Assembly (NCBI GenBank): GCA_009869945.1
Contig: WIXG01000492.1
Span: 1 to 47,654, forward strand
DNA: 47,654 nt
Reading direction: 5' to 3'
From: Mesaphorura yosii
Lineage: Eukaryota; Arthropoda; Collembola; Poduromorpha; Tullbergiidae
Positions 30,905 to 41,539 of the stretch are shown here, piece after piece; position 1 is the first letter of the stretch; every line of letters starts with the position of its first letter. A model generated the notes under the pieces. It worked only from the letters and a program-made list of their open reading frames with translations, was not told where the DNA came from and ran no database searches. The translations under genes were made by a program, and so were the position numbers.

Positions 30905-32690
30905 TCACGTCGTTGAATTGTCCCTGCTTGCCTTCTCCGAGTATTGTGCCTGCGCCTTGGCCGCCTTCTCTCGCATCCATTTCAGTCGCTCCGTCTGTTG
31001 TCGGTAAGCATCTGGCCTGAGCCCCTTTTCTGCCGCCGAAATGAGGAAGCTGACGCCAAGCATCGTGACCGTCTCTACGGCAAAAGTGAGCAGGCACTCC
31101 CAATTGTAGCCGTTTGGGAACTGAAACCACTTCAGCCCCTCCACAAACGTGTCCGTCCTCCACCAGCCGATACAAGGTACCGCCAGCAGGCCTGCAAGGA
31201 TACCGACAAGGATTCCATTCGAGGTGATGCGAGACGAGAAGCTGAGCAGGATGGTCGGTCCGATGGCTGTCGAGACGACGTTTCCAGCGACGAGGAGCTG
31301 CAGAATGGACGGAGGGTTGTACGCCGCGTAGATGACGGCAGGGACGTTGAGCGCTACGCAGAGGAGTCGAGCCCAATTGAGCGAGCGGCCGTGCTTGATA
31401 AGATTCGAAGCGATCATGGCGGCCATGCCCGTTTGCAGAGAGTCAACGGTCGAAGCCACAAGGCCGGTGCCCAGCACGAGTGTGACTCCGACCCAGGCCG
31501 TGGGCAGCTTCGCCAGCAGAAGGAACAGCGAATTGTACTCTTCGCCTTCCCCCATTTGGATGTATCCTGAGAGCGCCGCCGCCTTGGCGAAGTTGCCGAC
31601 CACTCCAAACACGAGCATCATGAAGAAGACAAGCACGCTGCCAAGGATAAATCCAGCCTTCATTTGAGTGTCGTTTTTGGACGCGAAAACCCGCTGCCAC
31701 GTCGCTTGGTTCAGCAGTTCGACGAAGAGAGCGCCAAGAGTGAGGGAGAGCCCGGTCACAATTCCCTCGCTGTCCCAATGAAACGCGGTGGACCACATGT
31801 CGGAGGAGACTTCAGGTGCGACGAGAGTGAAGGTGGCAGTGTAGCATGTCACGACGAGGAGCATCGTCATCAGCGCCTGAATCCTGAAAAATCGTGACTT
31901 GTAAATAATAGTAAGCTATAATGCAGGGTAAAGTCAGTTCCATTTACTTGTCAGTAAGTAAAGACGCCCGAAGCCCGCCAAGCGCCGAATAAAGCGTCGT
32001 CACGGTCGCAATAGGAAAAATCGCCGCCGCTGCCGGAGTGTCTGGGGAGAGTGACTGCAGACATGCTCCAATCGCAGTCAGTTCAGCTACGAGAAAGACC
32101 CACATCGTCAGGACGGAGCCGGCCGCCACTGCGAACTGAATGCGACGCCCAAAGCGCCTGCAGTGCAGAGAATCGGCGCGGCGGGGTAAAAAATCCAACC
32201 CTGCAGCAGTTAGTTGACGGCATCAGAATTTAAAACTTACTCTTCAAGGAACTCCAGCGCCGTGAACCCCCGCGAGCCCATCACCCTTCTCATTGCAGGA
32301 CCAGCCCACAGGAAGAGAGTCCAGGGCAGTGACATGGCGACCGCGAAGCCAATCACCGCCCAGCACCCGGCCAGGGCTGCAGTTTCAGGAGGGGCTGTCA
32401 GGGAGCCGGCTCCCATAGCCCCGGCGAAGAGCGAGAGCCCGATACTGTACCACTGCTGGGAGCCACGGGCTGAGATGAAGTCTTCATCAATTTGCCATAA
32501 CTAAACAAGGACAAAAGAACAATTAATTAACGGAGAGAATTACAATAATAAAATCCATTAACGGATACCGGTCAGGGGTAGGATCGCAAGTTACCTGCTG
32601 GCGTTTCCGCCACGACAGTACTCCGACGGCAAGCACAAACACCAGGAGCGTACCGGAAAGAATGAGGACGGCGGCGACGGTCGAAAGCAT
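30905..32690 (-). CDS. Sodium/solute symporter (SSF/SLC5 family)
   Basis: Exons 32690-32595, 32500-32241, 32157-31948 and 31883-30905 splice in frame to 514 residues. The exon 3 acceptor was set at CACTGCAG, because it restores EFLEERFGRR, the family motif after the third helix. About 13 hydrophobic helices are visible. Diagnostic blocks are GAMGAGSLTAPPETAALAG (helix 1-2), LVAELTAIG, TTLYSALGGLRASLLTD (sodium-site region) and WQRVFASK. It should import a small solute with sodium or protons across the plasma membrane. The wording of the LVAELTAIG and GGLRASLLTD blocks reminds me of fungal symporters annotated as urea/DUR3-like rather than of animal choline or glucose carriers, but this is from memory. 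Substrate unknown. Confidence 0.82.
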
Positions 32691-34054
32691 TTCATCACAG
32701 GCTCCAGGCTAGCAACTTCTTCAGGCAACTTTTGTCAATTCAGTCAATTCTAAATTATAATACTAATTACAAATGACAAGCACAATTTGTGAACAGAACA
32801 GACGCATTGTTCTTTTTTACTGCTGGAGATTGAAATTGGCAGACAGGTTTCAGCTGACTGCTGATACGCTGACTATTGGCAGCCAGCCGCGTGAGTCTGA
32901 TGTAGAGAACCGTTAAATTGCTCTGTTCTTCACGATTAATTTACATGAATACAAATAGATTACATTGTTTGTCTAGCTTCTTATCACAAAAAGTGTTAAT
33001 CTTTACACAGCAACCAGCTACATTTTATTGTTTGTAGATCCGAACAAAGAGATATCAGAGCGAAGCGAGACGTGTCAGGCAGCGGCAATGGTCAGGTCAT
33101 CAGTCATCTTCGTCAATATCAGCATCCCAAGTCCAATGAATCAATAAGCAGGCACGCGCAAAATTATAAACGTGAGTTCGCTTCGCCAACCGCCATGCCG
33201 TGTCCTCCAACGTTTGAACAAAATCAGAGATTGTTTAAAAAAAATTGCACTCTAAGCTTGCGAAAGCGAAAGAGCAATGCGAGGCATTCAAATTTCAATT
33301 TCAAAGCCAGTGCCTCAGCGCAAGGCAGCAGCAGCTCTTCACAGGCATGTTTTCACTTTCTTTTTCTCTTCGTTAGCAATGTTAATGAAATCGATTAAGT
33401 GCATGCACGATACGATCAGTGACAGTGAACGAGGACAGGAGTGTGAAGGCCACTCGTTAATTCGCAGTGCAATGCGCCTGTGAGCACGTGAGCCGAGTCC
33501 CAGACGGCCAGACGGCAGACGGGAGATGCACGCGAACTAAAGAAGGGCTGGCTGAGATCCTCCGTGCGAATTGGCAAGGTAAGTTCACACGGTACAGTGG
33601 CAAACACTCGTTCAATCACTGTTAAAGTTGTTCGTATCGCATTCGTCGACTTTCGATTGCGTAACGAGTCAAGACGCGACTCGTTACTGATTAGACTGAC
33701 GACTACGGCCTAACCGCCACCGCGCCGATTGGTTTAGTTCTCAGGTTCACGGACTAATTAGTAATTGCTGGTAAGCCGCCGCTGCCCCTTATGCCTTGTC
33801 CCATGATTAAGCCATTATCAACAATGATCAAATCTCAGATCGCTGGGAAGTGGTTCAGGATCGACATTCGACTCGACACCAAACGACAAGACAAGCACGC
33901 TTTCGACTTTTACCTCGATAATCAGCATGCAAAGGAGAAGACAGAAGAGCGAAGGCATGACATAATCCTTAAATTGAAGCGTGCGCTCACGATTGGTACT
34001 CCAATCGATTTCTGACTTACGAACGGCAAGGATCAGCACGCAAATCAGTAAAGA
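32691..34054. other. 1.3-kb intergenic region
   Basis: It lies between the divergent symporter and P450-3 genes. AT-rich; short open frames (for example 33791-34015) show no family features. No gene is supported. Confidence 0.5.
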
Positions 34055-35780
34055 ATGTTTCTATCACTCAGCCTCGTGACGATCACCTGCCTCTTCTCCT
34101 TCTACGTGGCTCTGCGGGGGCGATGGAGTAAAAGCAAGGACGTGGAGGTAAGGAAGCAATTCCCCGGCCCAACTCACCTGCCAATCATAGGCGCCCTTCT
34201 CTCCTTCGCACTGATCAAGCTGAGAGCCTGGAACCTGCCGCACTACAAACGGGCGCACCTCCTCTCCAAAGTTTATGGTAAAACGTGCGCGGGGCGGGCG
34301 GGCGGACTTTCAATCAGTAAGTTGGCTAATGGCTTTGGCTTTGGGTCGCTCGGACCGATTTTTTAATGTTAATTTTTAATTAACTTCTTATTGCAGTGTT
34401 GACCGAAGACATCAACGTCGCCCTCGAAATCTTCCACTCGCCCGACTTTGGCGGCCGCGCCACATCACACGAACGATTCCGAGATCCGACCTTCGGCAAG
34501 AATCTCGGCCTGTTCCTGAGTTCTGGCGAGCCATGGAAGGTAGTCCGCAAGTACACAATTCGCACGCTCCGCCAGTTTGGGTTCGGTGAAGTCAGGGCGA
34601 CCGAGGCGTTCATCGACGACGAGCTGCAGTACTTTTTCGCCATGCTCGACCGCGACCGGGCTCGCGGGGCCGATGAGATCTGCATGCGCAAGTACTTTAA
34701 GCTCTCGCTGTTCAACGCCATGTGGCGGGCCATTGCGGGCCACCGCTGCGAGGAGAACGACGAGAGGATCAAGAAGCTGATTGAGGACGTCGAGATCGGG
34801 AGCTCGATCGAAGTCGGCTTCGACGTCGAGTGGGTCTTCCCTGCAGTGCGGTACTTGCCAGGGTTCCGAAACAGTTGGATCCTCGTCCAGGCGCTGTGGA
34901 GAGTGCAGGACTACTTCAAGGAGATTATGGAAGAGCGCAGAGCGAGCGGGTCGTACTGCGCGGGCCCACCGACCAATTTCATCGATCACTTCCTGCAGAA
35001 ACTCGACGAAGAGCGGGACAATCCGGAGACATACTTCACAGGTAAGCTAATAATTAGTCGAGAAACGGATCTTCACCCTGAAAATGAACGTTTTCTCTTG
35101 CAGAGGAGCAATTCATGGCGACTGGCTGCGACATGCTTTCGGCGAGCAGCGACACGACGGCGAACTCGACCGAGTTCACGGTTCTTTATCTCCTCCGCAA
35201 CCCGCACGTGCTCGCCAAGTTCAGGGCCGAACTTGATCGGGTCGTCGGATTCGACCGCCCGCCCACGTACGAGGACTACAAGGCTATGCCATATGCCAAG
35301 GCGCTGCTCCTCGAAGTGCTCCGCCACTGCAACATTCTGCCGATCGTCGGCCGTGGAAGTTCATGCGACACGACCGTCGCCGGCTGCTTCGTCCCGAAGG
35401 ACGTGCTCGTCGGGATCAACGTGGCTGGGATCAACAAAGATCCCGAACTCTGGGGTGACCCCGCCAATTTCCGACCGGAGCGATTCCTCGACGAGTCGGG
35501 GCAGAATATCATTAACGAGGAGAAGCTGCTCGTGTTTGGGGCCGGGAGACACGCCTGCCTGGGGGAGACGATGGCCAAAGTCATGTGGTTCAAGTTTGTG
35601 GCCAGCCTGATCCAGCGGTACGACTTGAAACGGTCGCCCACGCGGCCGGCGCTCAGTACGAAGACGACGGGGGGACTCACGAGTGCGCCAACGACTTTCT
35701 ACGCCATGGTCACGCGTAGAAGTTATGCGAAGCCTACGAATGGCAATGGAAACCGCGCCGTGGCGGCTGCGCGAGGCTAG
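34055..35780 (+). CDS. Cytochrome P450, CYP2-clan type (P450-3)
   Basis: Exons 34055-34316, 34397-35041 and 35104-35780 (both introns phase 1) give 527 residues. An ER anchor (1-20) is followed by the hinge FPGPTHLPIIG, the I-helix SASSDTTANS (about 315-324), ExxR (373-376), PERF and the heme loop FGAGRHACLG with Cys near 454. All key residues are intact. It is the paralog of P450-2 (for example GKN-GLFLSSGEPWK and TLRQFGFGEV blocks) but lies 26 kb away, so the pair has been split. The first intron is absent from P450-2, while the second is shared. The C-terminus has a short Asn/Arg-rich tail. Substrate unknown. Confidence 0.95.
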
Positions 35781-35922
35781 CACGCTTTTTCAGAAGGCCG
35801 ACGATGGCTAAGACTGCTTTATTAGTTAATAGCAACAGCAATTAGCTGATTAGTGAATTTTAAGCCATGTCGACCAATAAAAAGTAGTCTGAAATGCCTG
35901 ACGGCGGTATTTATTCCAGGAT

Positions 35923-36300
35923 TCAAAAGTACGGGTGTTCGCTCACGGTTTTCTCCTGCATTTCCTGCAGCACGTCCCAGTGTTCGACGATCTTGCCGCC
36001 CTCTACGCGGAAAATGTCCACGATCGCGAACTCTTTCCCGTGAATCGGCAGCCTGTCGTGGAGCCAGACCATGTTGCCCTCCGCCGCCGACCGCACGACG
36101 ACCAGACTCCCTTTTGGAGTGCCCGCGAGCAGCTTCGGAATGCTCTCCTTGAAATACTCGAGCCCGTCCTTCTCGTTCGCGTTGTGCTCGATGAGGTCAG
36201 GTGCGAGGAAACGGTCCGCCTGCGAAAAATCTTGTTGGTTGAAGACGAGCTCCATAAACTCCAGCACGAGACGCCGATTTTCTTCGGGATTCGTGGCCAT
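35923..36300 (-). CDS. SnoaL-like (NTF2-fold) protein 1, cytosolic
   Basis: A single uninterrupted exon of 125 residues from the ATG at 36300. It has the SnoaL-like/NTF2-like fold pattern: helix NRRLVLEFMELVFNQQDF, LIEHNANEKDG, strand SLVVVRSAAEGNMVWLH, then FAIVDIFRVEGGKIVEHWDV, ending in HPYF. Such proteins form small alpha/beta cones acting as isomerases, cyclases or ligand binders; many bacterial members end in a similar aromatic residue. No signal peptide, so it should be cytosolic. Two related genes lie 8-10 kb away on the same strand. The tail of P450-3 is 140 bp away, convergent. The precise reaction is unknown; bacterial descent is possible but unproven. Confidence 0.85.
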   Translation of the reverse strand: MATNPEENRRLVLEFMELVFNQQDFSQADRFLAPDLIEHNANEKDGLEYFKESIPKLLAGTPKGSLVVVRSAAEGNMVWLHDRLPIHGKEFAIVDIFRVEGGKIVEHWDVLQEMQEKTVSEHPYF

Positions 36301-37102
36301 GGCTTTCGGCGTAAAAATTCGCTGCGGTGACGGCAAGGGCTGGAATTGAAATATACGAATCGAATTCGTAACCGGATTCAATTCAGATTGCACAGCGATA
36401 ACACTTGTGTAAATATTCACATAGCGCTTTAAGTACACTAATTGGTTCACATTCACTGCGGCGCACATGAGCTTAATTGAACATCCAATTTCACACTATG
36501 CGCTTATTAACACTGTGCTGACGTCAGCATACATTAATATTTGTGCAGCAGCAGCAGTTGGTTGATTGATATCATCTCATCAGAATTAATTAGGCGAATC
36601 TGCACTTTCTTCTCCATCATCATTCTTCTCCATTTCCCAACACAGTACAAGTACAAAGTCCATTCTCAGTCTTGTCTTTATTCGACGAGTGGCAGTAGCA
36701 GCGTAGCATGACACCACCGGCCTGACAAACCCAGATGCGTTATTACCGGCCCACGGCCTTTCCGGCCTGCGCCATGCTAAAAGGGTAGAGTCAGTCCGTT
36801 GTTACCAATCAGCTTGCTGACAGCAGTGCAGGTCCACTAACGGGCAAGTCTCTACTTGGATTCGGGATGGGAAAGTATTCAGTGTTGCTCCCAATACCCA
36901 CTTTCAATGCAAACACTTTTCTCAGTCATATGCACTGAAAATGTGGATTGCAATTCTTATGAACAGGAATGAGTTAAAAAGCAATACTGAACATTTAATT
37001 CGATATTCTGGGTCACTCGAGTGGCCCAGTGGACCCCACGTGGAGTGCACTCCACGCAAGAATTCTGCACCCAAATCCTGCTGGACTTAAATCTTCCTTC
37101 AA
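36301..37102. other. Intergenic region before the small peptide gene
   Basis: No other gene is seen. The stretch 37018-37060 is rich in short palindromes (CACTCGAGTG, CCACGTGG, GGAGTGCACTCC). A possible TATA-like TTAAAAA is near 36974. Confidence 0.4.
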
Positions 37103-37246
37103 ATGACAACCTTAAGTTTAACTATCCTACTGCTGGTTGGTCTGGCAACCGTCTCCTTAGCTGTTTCCATTGAGTATCAAGAAAGGGGAATAGGAACAGG
37201 GATCAGGAAAATCATTTCAGGAGCTATTGAGGGTTGGATGCAATAA
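37103..37246 (+). CDS. Small secreted peptide precursor, 47 residues
   Basis: The ATG at 37103 opens a signal peptide (residues 1-20 to 22; LTILLLVGLATVSLA core). It is followed by a mature peptide of about 25 residues with a short acidic start (IEYQE) and a glycine/isoleucine-rich stretch beginning RGIGTGIRKIISG and ending EGWMQ. The stop TAA lies inside CAATAAAA, so the stop overlaps a polyadenylation signal. The stretch could form an amphipathic helix like many short host-defence peptides, but it has few positive charges and the role is a guess. Too short for normal gene finding. It converges with the aminopeptidase gene, whose stop is 30 bp away. Confidence 0.55.
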   Translation: MTTLSLTILLLVGLATVSLAVSIEYQERGIGTGIRKIISGAIEGWMQ

Positions 37247-37275
37247 AAGACGGTTTATTCAAATACGCATGCGAT

Positions 37276-38445
37276 TTAAACATTTGTAGCCAACCCAAGC
37301 TCGACAGCATGTCCAACGGAAATCTTCCCAAATTCGACGAGATACTCGAAATCTACGGTTTCCATAGTATCACGCACGGTGTGCATTGAAGGATGCCAGA
37401 CAATTTCCTCAGGCATGGCTGCAGGGTAGCCTGCCCTTGTCCAGGAGGCGTGGTCAGAGCATGCATACCCACAAACTGTATTTACCCACGAGAAGTCGCT
37501 ATACTCATCCACTATAAGCCTGAGAAACTGGGACGCTTCAGGATCCACGTAATCCGTTATGACCCCAATCTCTCTCCTCGGTGCCCCCACATAATAGCCT
37601 ACACAATCCAGGTTCACCATGGAAACCACATCGACCCCAGCCGAATTGTACGCTTGGGCGATGTCTTGGCTTCCTCGCAAGCCGACTTCTTCCGCTGCAT
37701 AGAATTGGAATTCCAGGGTCCGTCTGGGCACGAAACCTCCCTCCAGGATTACCCTCAGGGTCTCGACGAGCACAGCCACTCCAGACCCATCATCATCTAC
37801 CCCAGGTGCTAAACCCCCGGAAGGGTTGCCTGAATTGATAGAATCTTGATGTGCACCGAATACAAGAACCTGGGCACGTTGAACGGGGTCGGATCCTTCG
37901 ATTCTCACTACTACGCTGTTTTGAGGCCAAGAATGGTGCACCGGGCTTACGGTCACGATGCCGGTGTACCCGGACGTCATGCCTTCGTTCACGATATCTT
38001 GTAAATGACTCTGAAGCCAAGCGGAAGAATCCACACCATTCTGGTTGTTATAGTAACGATTATGAAAGGAACTGAATTCGTGGAGGAAAGCCTCCATTCG
38101 TGTGGAACTGAGGTGTGGAGTAATTTGAGCCACGACACGTTGGTAGAAGAGTTGGGTGGGGAAAGCTGAAAGAATAAGATACTAATTCAGCCCTGGGGCA
38201 ATGGGGGCAAGCTTATGGACTTTCTTACCCATTGTCCCTTTCGGATGCTTCGGAGTAGGTGGGTCCGGGTAGTCTGTTATGTCCATAAAGTGATTCAAAT
38301 CCTGATGAATTAGGTTCTGAACCTGTTCAAGGGTAAGCCATTCAGGAGCCACGTCTGGGTGTGTTTGAATGAGGCGTTTACCCTCGTGGGACACTACTGT
38401 AGCCTGGGAAACGGCCAGCAGGCTTAGGAGCAAGAAAAAACGCAT
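37276..38445 (-). CDS. M28 leucine aminopeptidase, LAP1 type, secreted
   Basis: Exons 38445-38229 and 38165-37276 (phase-1 intron) give 368 residues. The signal peptide (1-15) is followed by a propeptide with RLIQTHPDVAPEWLTLEQV and FMDITDYPDP, which resembles the inhibitory pro-region of fungal LAP1 enzymes. The catalytic domain has the co-catalytic zinc ligands: His in GAHQDS (178), Asp in DDDGSG (196-198), the AEE pair (231-232), Asp in LDCVGY (259) and His in PSMHTVRDT (334). The disulfide motif CGYACSDHAS (304-308) and GVITDYVDP are also LAP1-like. It should remove N-terminal residues from peptides outside the cell, perhaps in digestion. All ligands are intact. The fungal resemblance raises the question of transfer. 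Confidence 0.9.
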
Positions 38446-39315
38446 GATTCAGGTTTGCAGTGGTTCGGAATTCGAATGACGGATAGAATGGATGTAAAAG
38501 GTAAGATGTGGATATGGCATGATGATAGTGTAAGTAAGTAGATAAGAGTGACAGTGATGATGGGATTACCGGTAATCCATAAATAATTTTGCATGCGTGC
38601 TGTGCGCAATTGGGATTAAGGGAATTTTCCATAAGAACAAAGCATTAGTCATGTTCAAAGGCTTGCGGATTTATGTGAGCGAATTTCAAACACTGGCTTG
38701 GATCTTTTTCTGTCAGATTTTGGCTGTTACTGTAATATTGAAGCGCATGGTGAGGTGCTGTGCCGTGCTTCGCTGCGCTGCCTTGAAGATTTCGTCGGAA
38801 ATCGTTAAGCAAGTGCTAAACGTCAGGCGTGAAAGGATTGCTGTACGAATCACAATTACACGTAATACTACGTGATTACAAGAATCTGCACTGAGAAAGA
38901 CACATTTACGCCTTAATAAGTGTTAATTGCAGATTTTTCTTCAGAAAGTGAGCTTAGCAAACCCTGTCAAGGGCAAAGCCTTACTCTATGACTTACTTTA
39001 CGCTGATTACGATGGAACTTTTTTCACTATTTTGAATTTATTCCATTTTTTAATTTACCCTGTCCCATAGCGCCGTGGCGCCGAAAAGGATGGCCGGAGC
39101 TGCCGGAAAGAATGCGACGTTGGCAAAAGACAATGAGGGAATAATAAAAATAATGTGGGAAATTTTTGCGCCATTCATTTCAGCTTATGTTCATTGACGA
39201 TCTTCTAGGACACGAAAGTCTCAGTGGGACTAAAAATTTCCCAGGACACACACGCGCGCGAGGTTTGCAAGAGATCCATTCTAATATCATTCTAATATCT
39301 GACACGATCACGATC
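38446..39315. other. Intergenic region between divergent genes
   Basis: It lies between the aminopeptidase (minus) and the hydrolase (plus). AT-rich, and no gene is seen. Confidence 0.5.
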
Positions 39316-40365
39316 ATGTTTAAGAAGCTGATATTTACTTTCTTGTTTTGTGCTCCGATCGTTGGTTCTTCATCTTGTCCAGAACCATACACAGATCCCG
39401 CGTACGGCCAACATGGCCACATAGTCGCAAATGGCATTCGTTTCCATTTCGTTGAGAATGGAAACCAATCAAATCCATTCATACTGTTCTTGCATGGAAT
39501 TCCACAGCGATGGTCTATGTGGCGTCATCACTTGACACATTTCTCGAAGAACTATTGGTACGTACCTATAGAAACCTCGAGTAGACCTCGACAGTTCTAA
39601 TGAGCACATGTCTATTTCAGGGTCGTTGCTCCAGATTTACGTGGTTATGGTCATACAGAAATGCTACGTAACGTTGCTGCTTATAATTTCAATACATACG
39701 TCGAAGATGTGTTCGAATTAATACGTCATCTTCAAGGAAATGGTTCGACGTCGAAGAATGTCATCCTGATTGGACATGATCTGGGTGGCTTGGCTGCGTA
39801 CGGTGCTGTAGCACGCAATCCAGACTTGTTCCAGAAATTAATCGTCTTGAATTCAATGCACCCGGATTGTTGGTTCAATCCCGCGCATTACTCGACCGTG
39901 TGGCAATATCTTGAAGCATTACCGTATATGCCATTTGTGTTGCTACCGCCATCTGCTGCTGAACTGGCCATGAAAGCAGGTACGAGTGTCTTACTGAATC
40001 CGGACATTTTCGGCCTGCTGCGTGGCACGTTGCCTGGAATTCTGCCTTTACCAGCAACAATTGGTACGGAAGAACTGAACACCTACAAATGTTTACTGCT
40101 CAATAATTCTGGGACGATAGAGGCCATGACAAACTTCTACCGTTCATTTTTACGGAACTGGAGAGGGAAGAAGCTTTTGCCAAAGATTCGTGTGCCTACA
40201 ATGATTATTTGGGGTGAGCCAGATATCACGGCAGATGATTGGAATCCTGAACATGTCCGAAGCCATGTGAAGGATTTAAGGATCGAGTATATAAAAGGTG
40301 CTGGACATTTCGTCGTGGATACGAAACCAGACATCGTGATTGCACTGATTGAGTCTTTCATTTAA
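39316..40365 (+). CDS. Alpha/beta hydrolase, epoxide-hydrolase type, secreted
   Basis: Exons 39316-39557 and 39621-40365 (phase-2, 63-bp intron) encode 328 residues. The ATG at 39316 gives a signal peptide (MFKKLIFTFLFCAPIVGSS). The motifs are the oxyanion HGIP (60-63), the nucleophile Asp in GHDLGG (134), the acid Asp in GEPD (282) and His in GAGHF (310), with RGYGHTE between. An Asp nucleophile points to epoxide hydrolases or haloalkane dehalogenases rather than esterases. It would hydrolyse epoxides such as those made by P450s, but the signal peptide sends it out of the cytosol or into the ER. The codons are clearly more AT-rich than those of the P450 and amine oxidase genes, a sign of different history. 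Confidence 0.88.
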
Positions 40366-40689
40366 TTTCTTATTTCTATACATACAGATTAATAATAAAT
40401 AATGAATAATGAATAAACGGATTCGTCCACTTTTTCGTCGTACAGTGAAATCAGTAGCTATAAGGCACACAGCACTTTTATTCATATCTCCGAATCAATT
40501 GAACATGGGAAGCTTCTTTCGATTGTGGAAGTCTCTAGCCTAGTTTGCTTTAGCTTGGGTAAGTTACAGATCATTTGGTGAATTCAATACGGAAATATTG
40601 AAATTAATTACAGATGACAGTGTTCAATAGTTATAAAGCACTACACAGAGTTCAGTCGTAGCCGATCCTCGGATTAAATTAGATGCAGC

Positions 40690-41539
40690 TAATACTTCGT
40701 CATTCCTCCTCCACCCAAAATGACTTGAAAAATGCGGTCTTTCATGTTCCCTATAAGGTTTCGAAGAGTCTCTAAAGAGATATTTGTCCAAGCAGTCTGT
40801 ATGGCAACTTTCAGATCTTTAAGGTAGGAATACTGCCTTCCATGACCATAAACTTGTCTGGCTATGATGCCCTATAAATTCTCTATTGGGTTCAAGTCAG
40901 GGCTTCGGGATGGTCAGTCAAGGACACCGACGTTCTTGGTTTTAAGCCAGTCTGTAGTGCTCTTGGAGGCATGAATACTGGCATTGTCCTGCTGAAACAC
41001 CCAACCTCTGCCTCCAAGCTTGCTTCCCCGTTTAATTAAATGATTCTTTAGTATGTCCTGATAGTCCAGTGAATTGGATCTGGACTTAACTTCCACCAAT
41101 TCCGTCGACCCGTTGTATCCAAAAGCTCCCCAATACATAACGGAGCCGCCTCCTTTAAATGAAACATTCCGTGGAAGGTAGGCTTCGTAATACTAGGTTA
41201 TATGTTACTGTTTTGTGAAATTATTGACGCACCTGCTTGCCTTTTGGAGAATAATTCCTCCTCCGTGCGAATGTCATGCCAATAGTACGAATAACCATCG
41301 GGACCGTCAAGGTTAAATTTCTGCTCATCTGAGAAGACGACTCTTCGCCATTCCGTGTCCCACGTCATGTGATCCCTTGCGAACTGCAGTCTATTTTGGA
41401 TGTGTGCGTCCGTAATTTTAATTAGTGAAGACATGGCAATGGTTCGAGATGTGTCATGTGTATTTATGTTAAACCTAGCGAGACTAGTGTCGGCGTAGAC
41501 ACTTTGAACGTTGGCGGCTTTGTTCTTTGGGCAAGGCAT
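40690..41539 (-). mobile_element. Dead Tc1/mariner-type transposon remnant
   Basis: On the minus strand the transposase catalytic core is recognisable: WRRVVFSDEQKFNLDGPDG (first Asp, about 41330), then YYWHDIR, a frame break near 41200, MYWGAFGYNGS, WVFQQDNASIH (second Asp, about 41000), and a stop-containing stretch with PSRSPDLNPIEN (third acid, about 40890), ending near 40690. Stops and a frameshift make it inactive. The N-terminal DNA-binding part upstream of 41539 is degraded. I could not identify terminal inverted repeats. Confidence 0.8.

Noticed and set aside
30944..31570. Open frame of 208 codons antisense to the symporter
   Set aside because: Composition shadow of the membrane-protein exon; no family features.
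33072..34015. Short open frames in the region before P450-3
   Set aside because: No signal peptide, domain, splice context or paralog; they look like chance frames.
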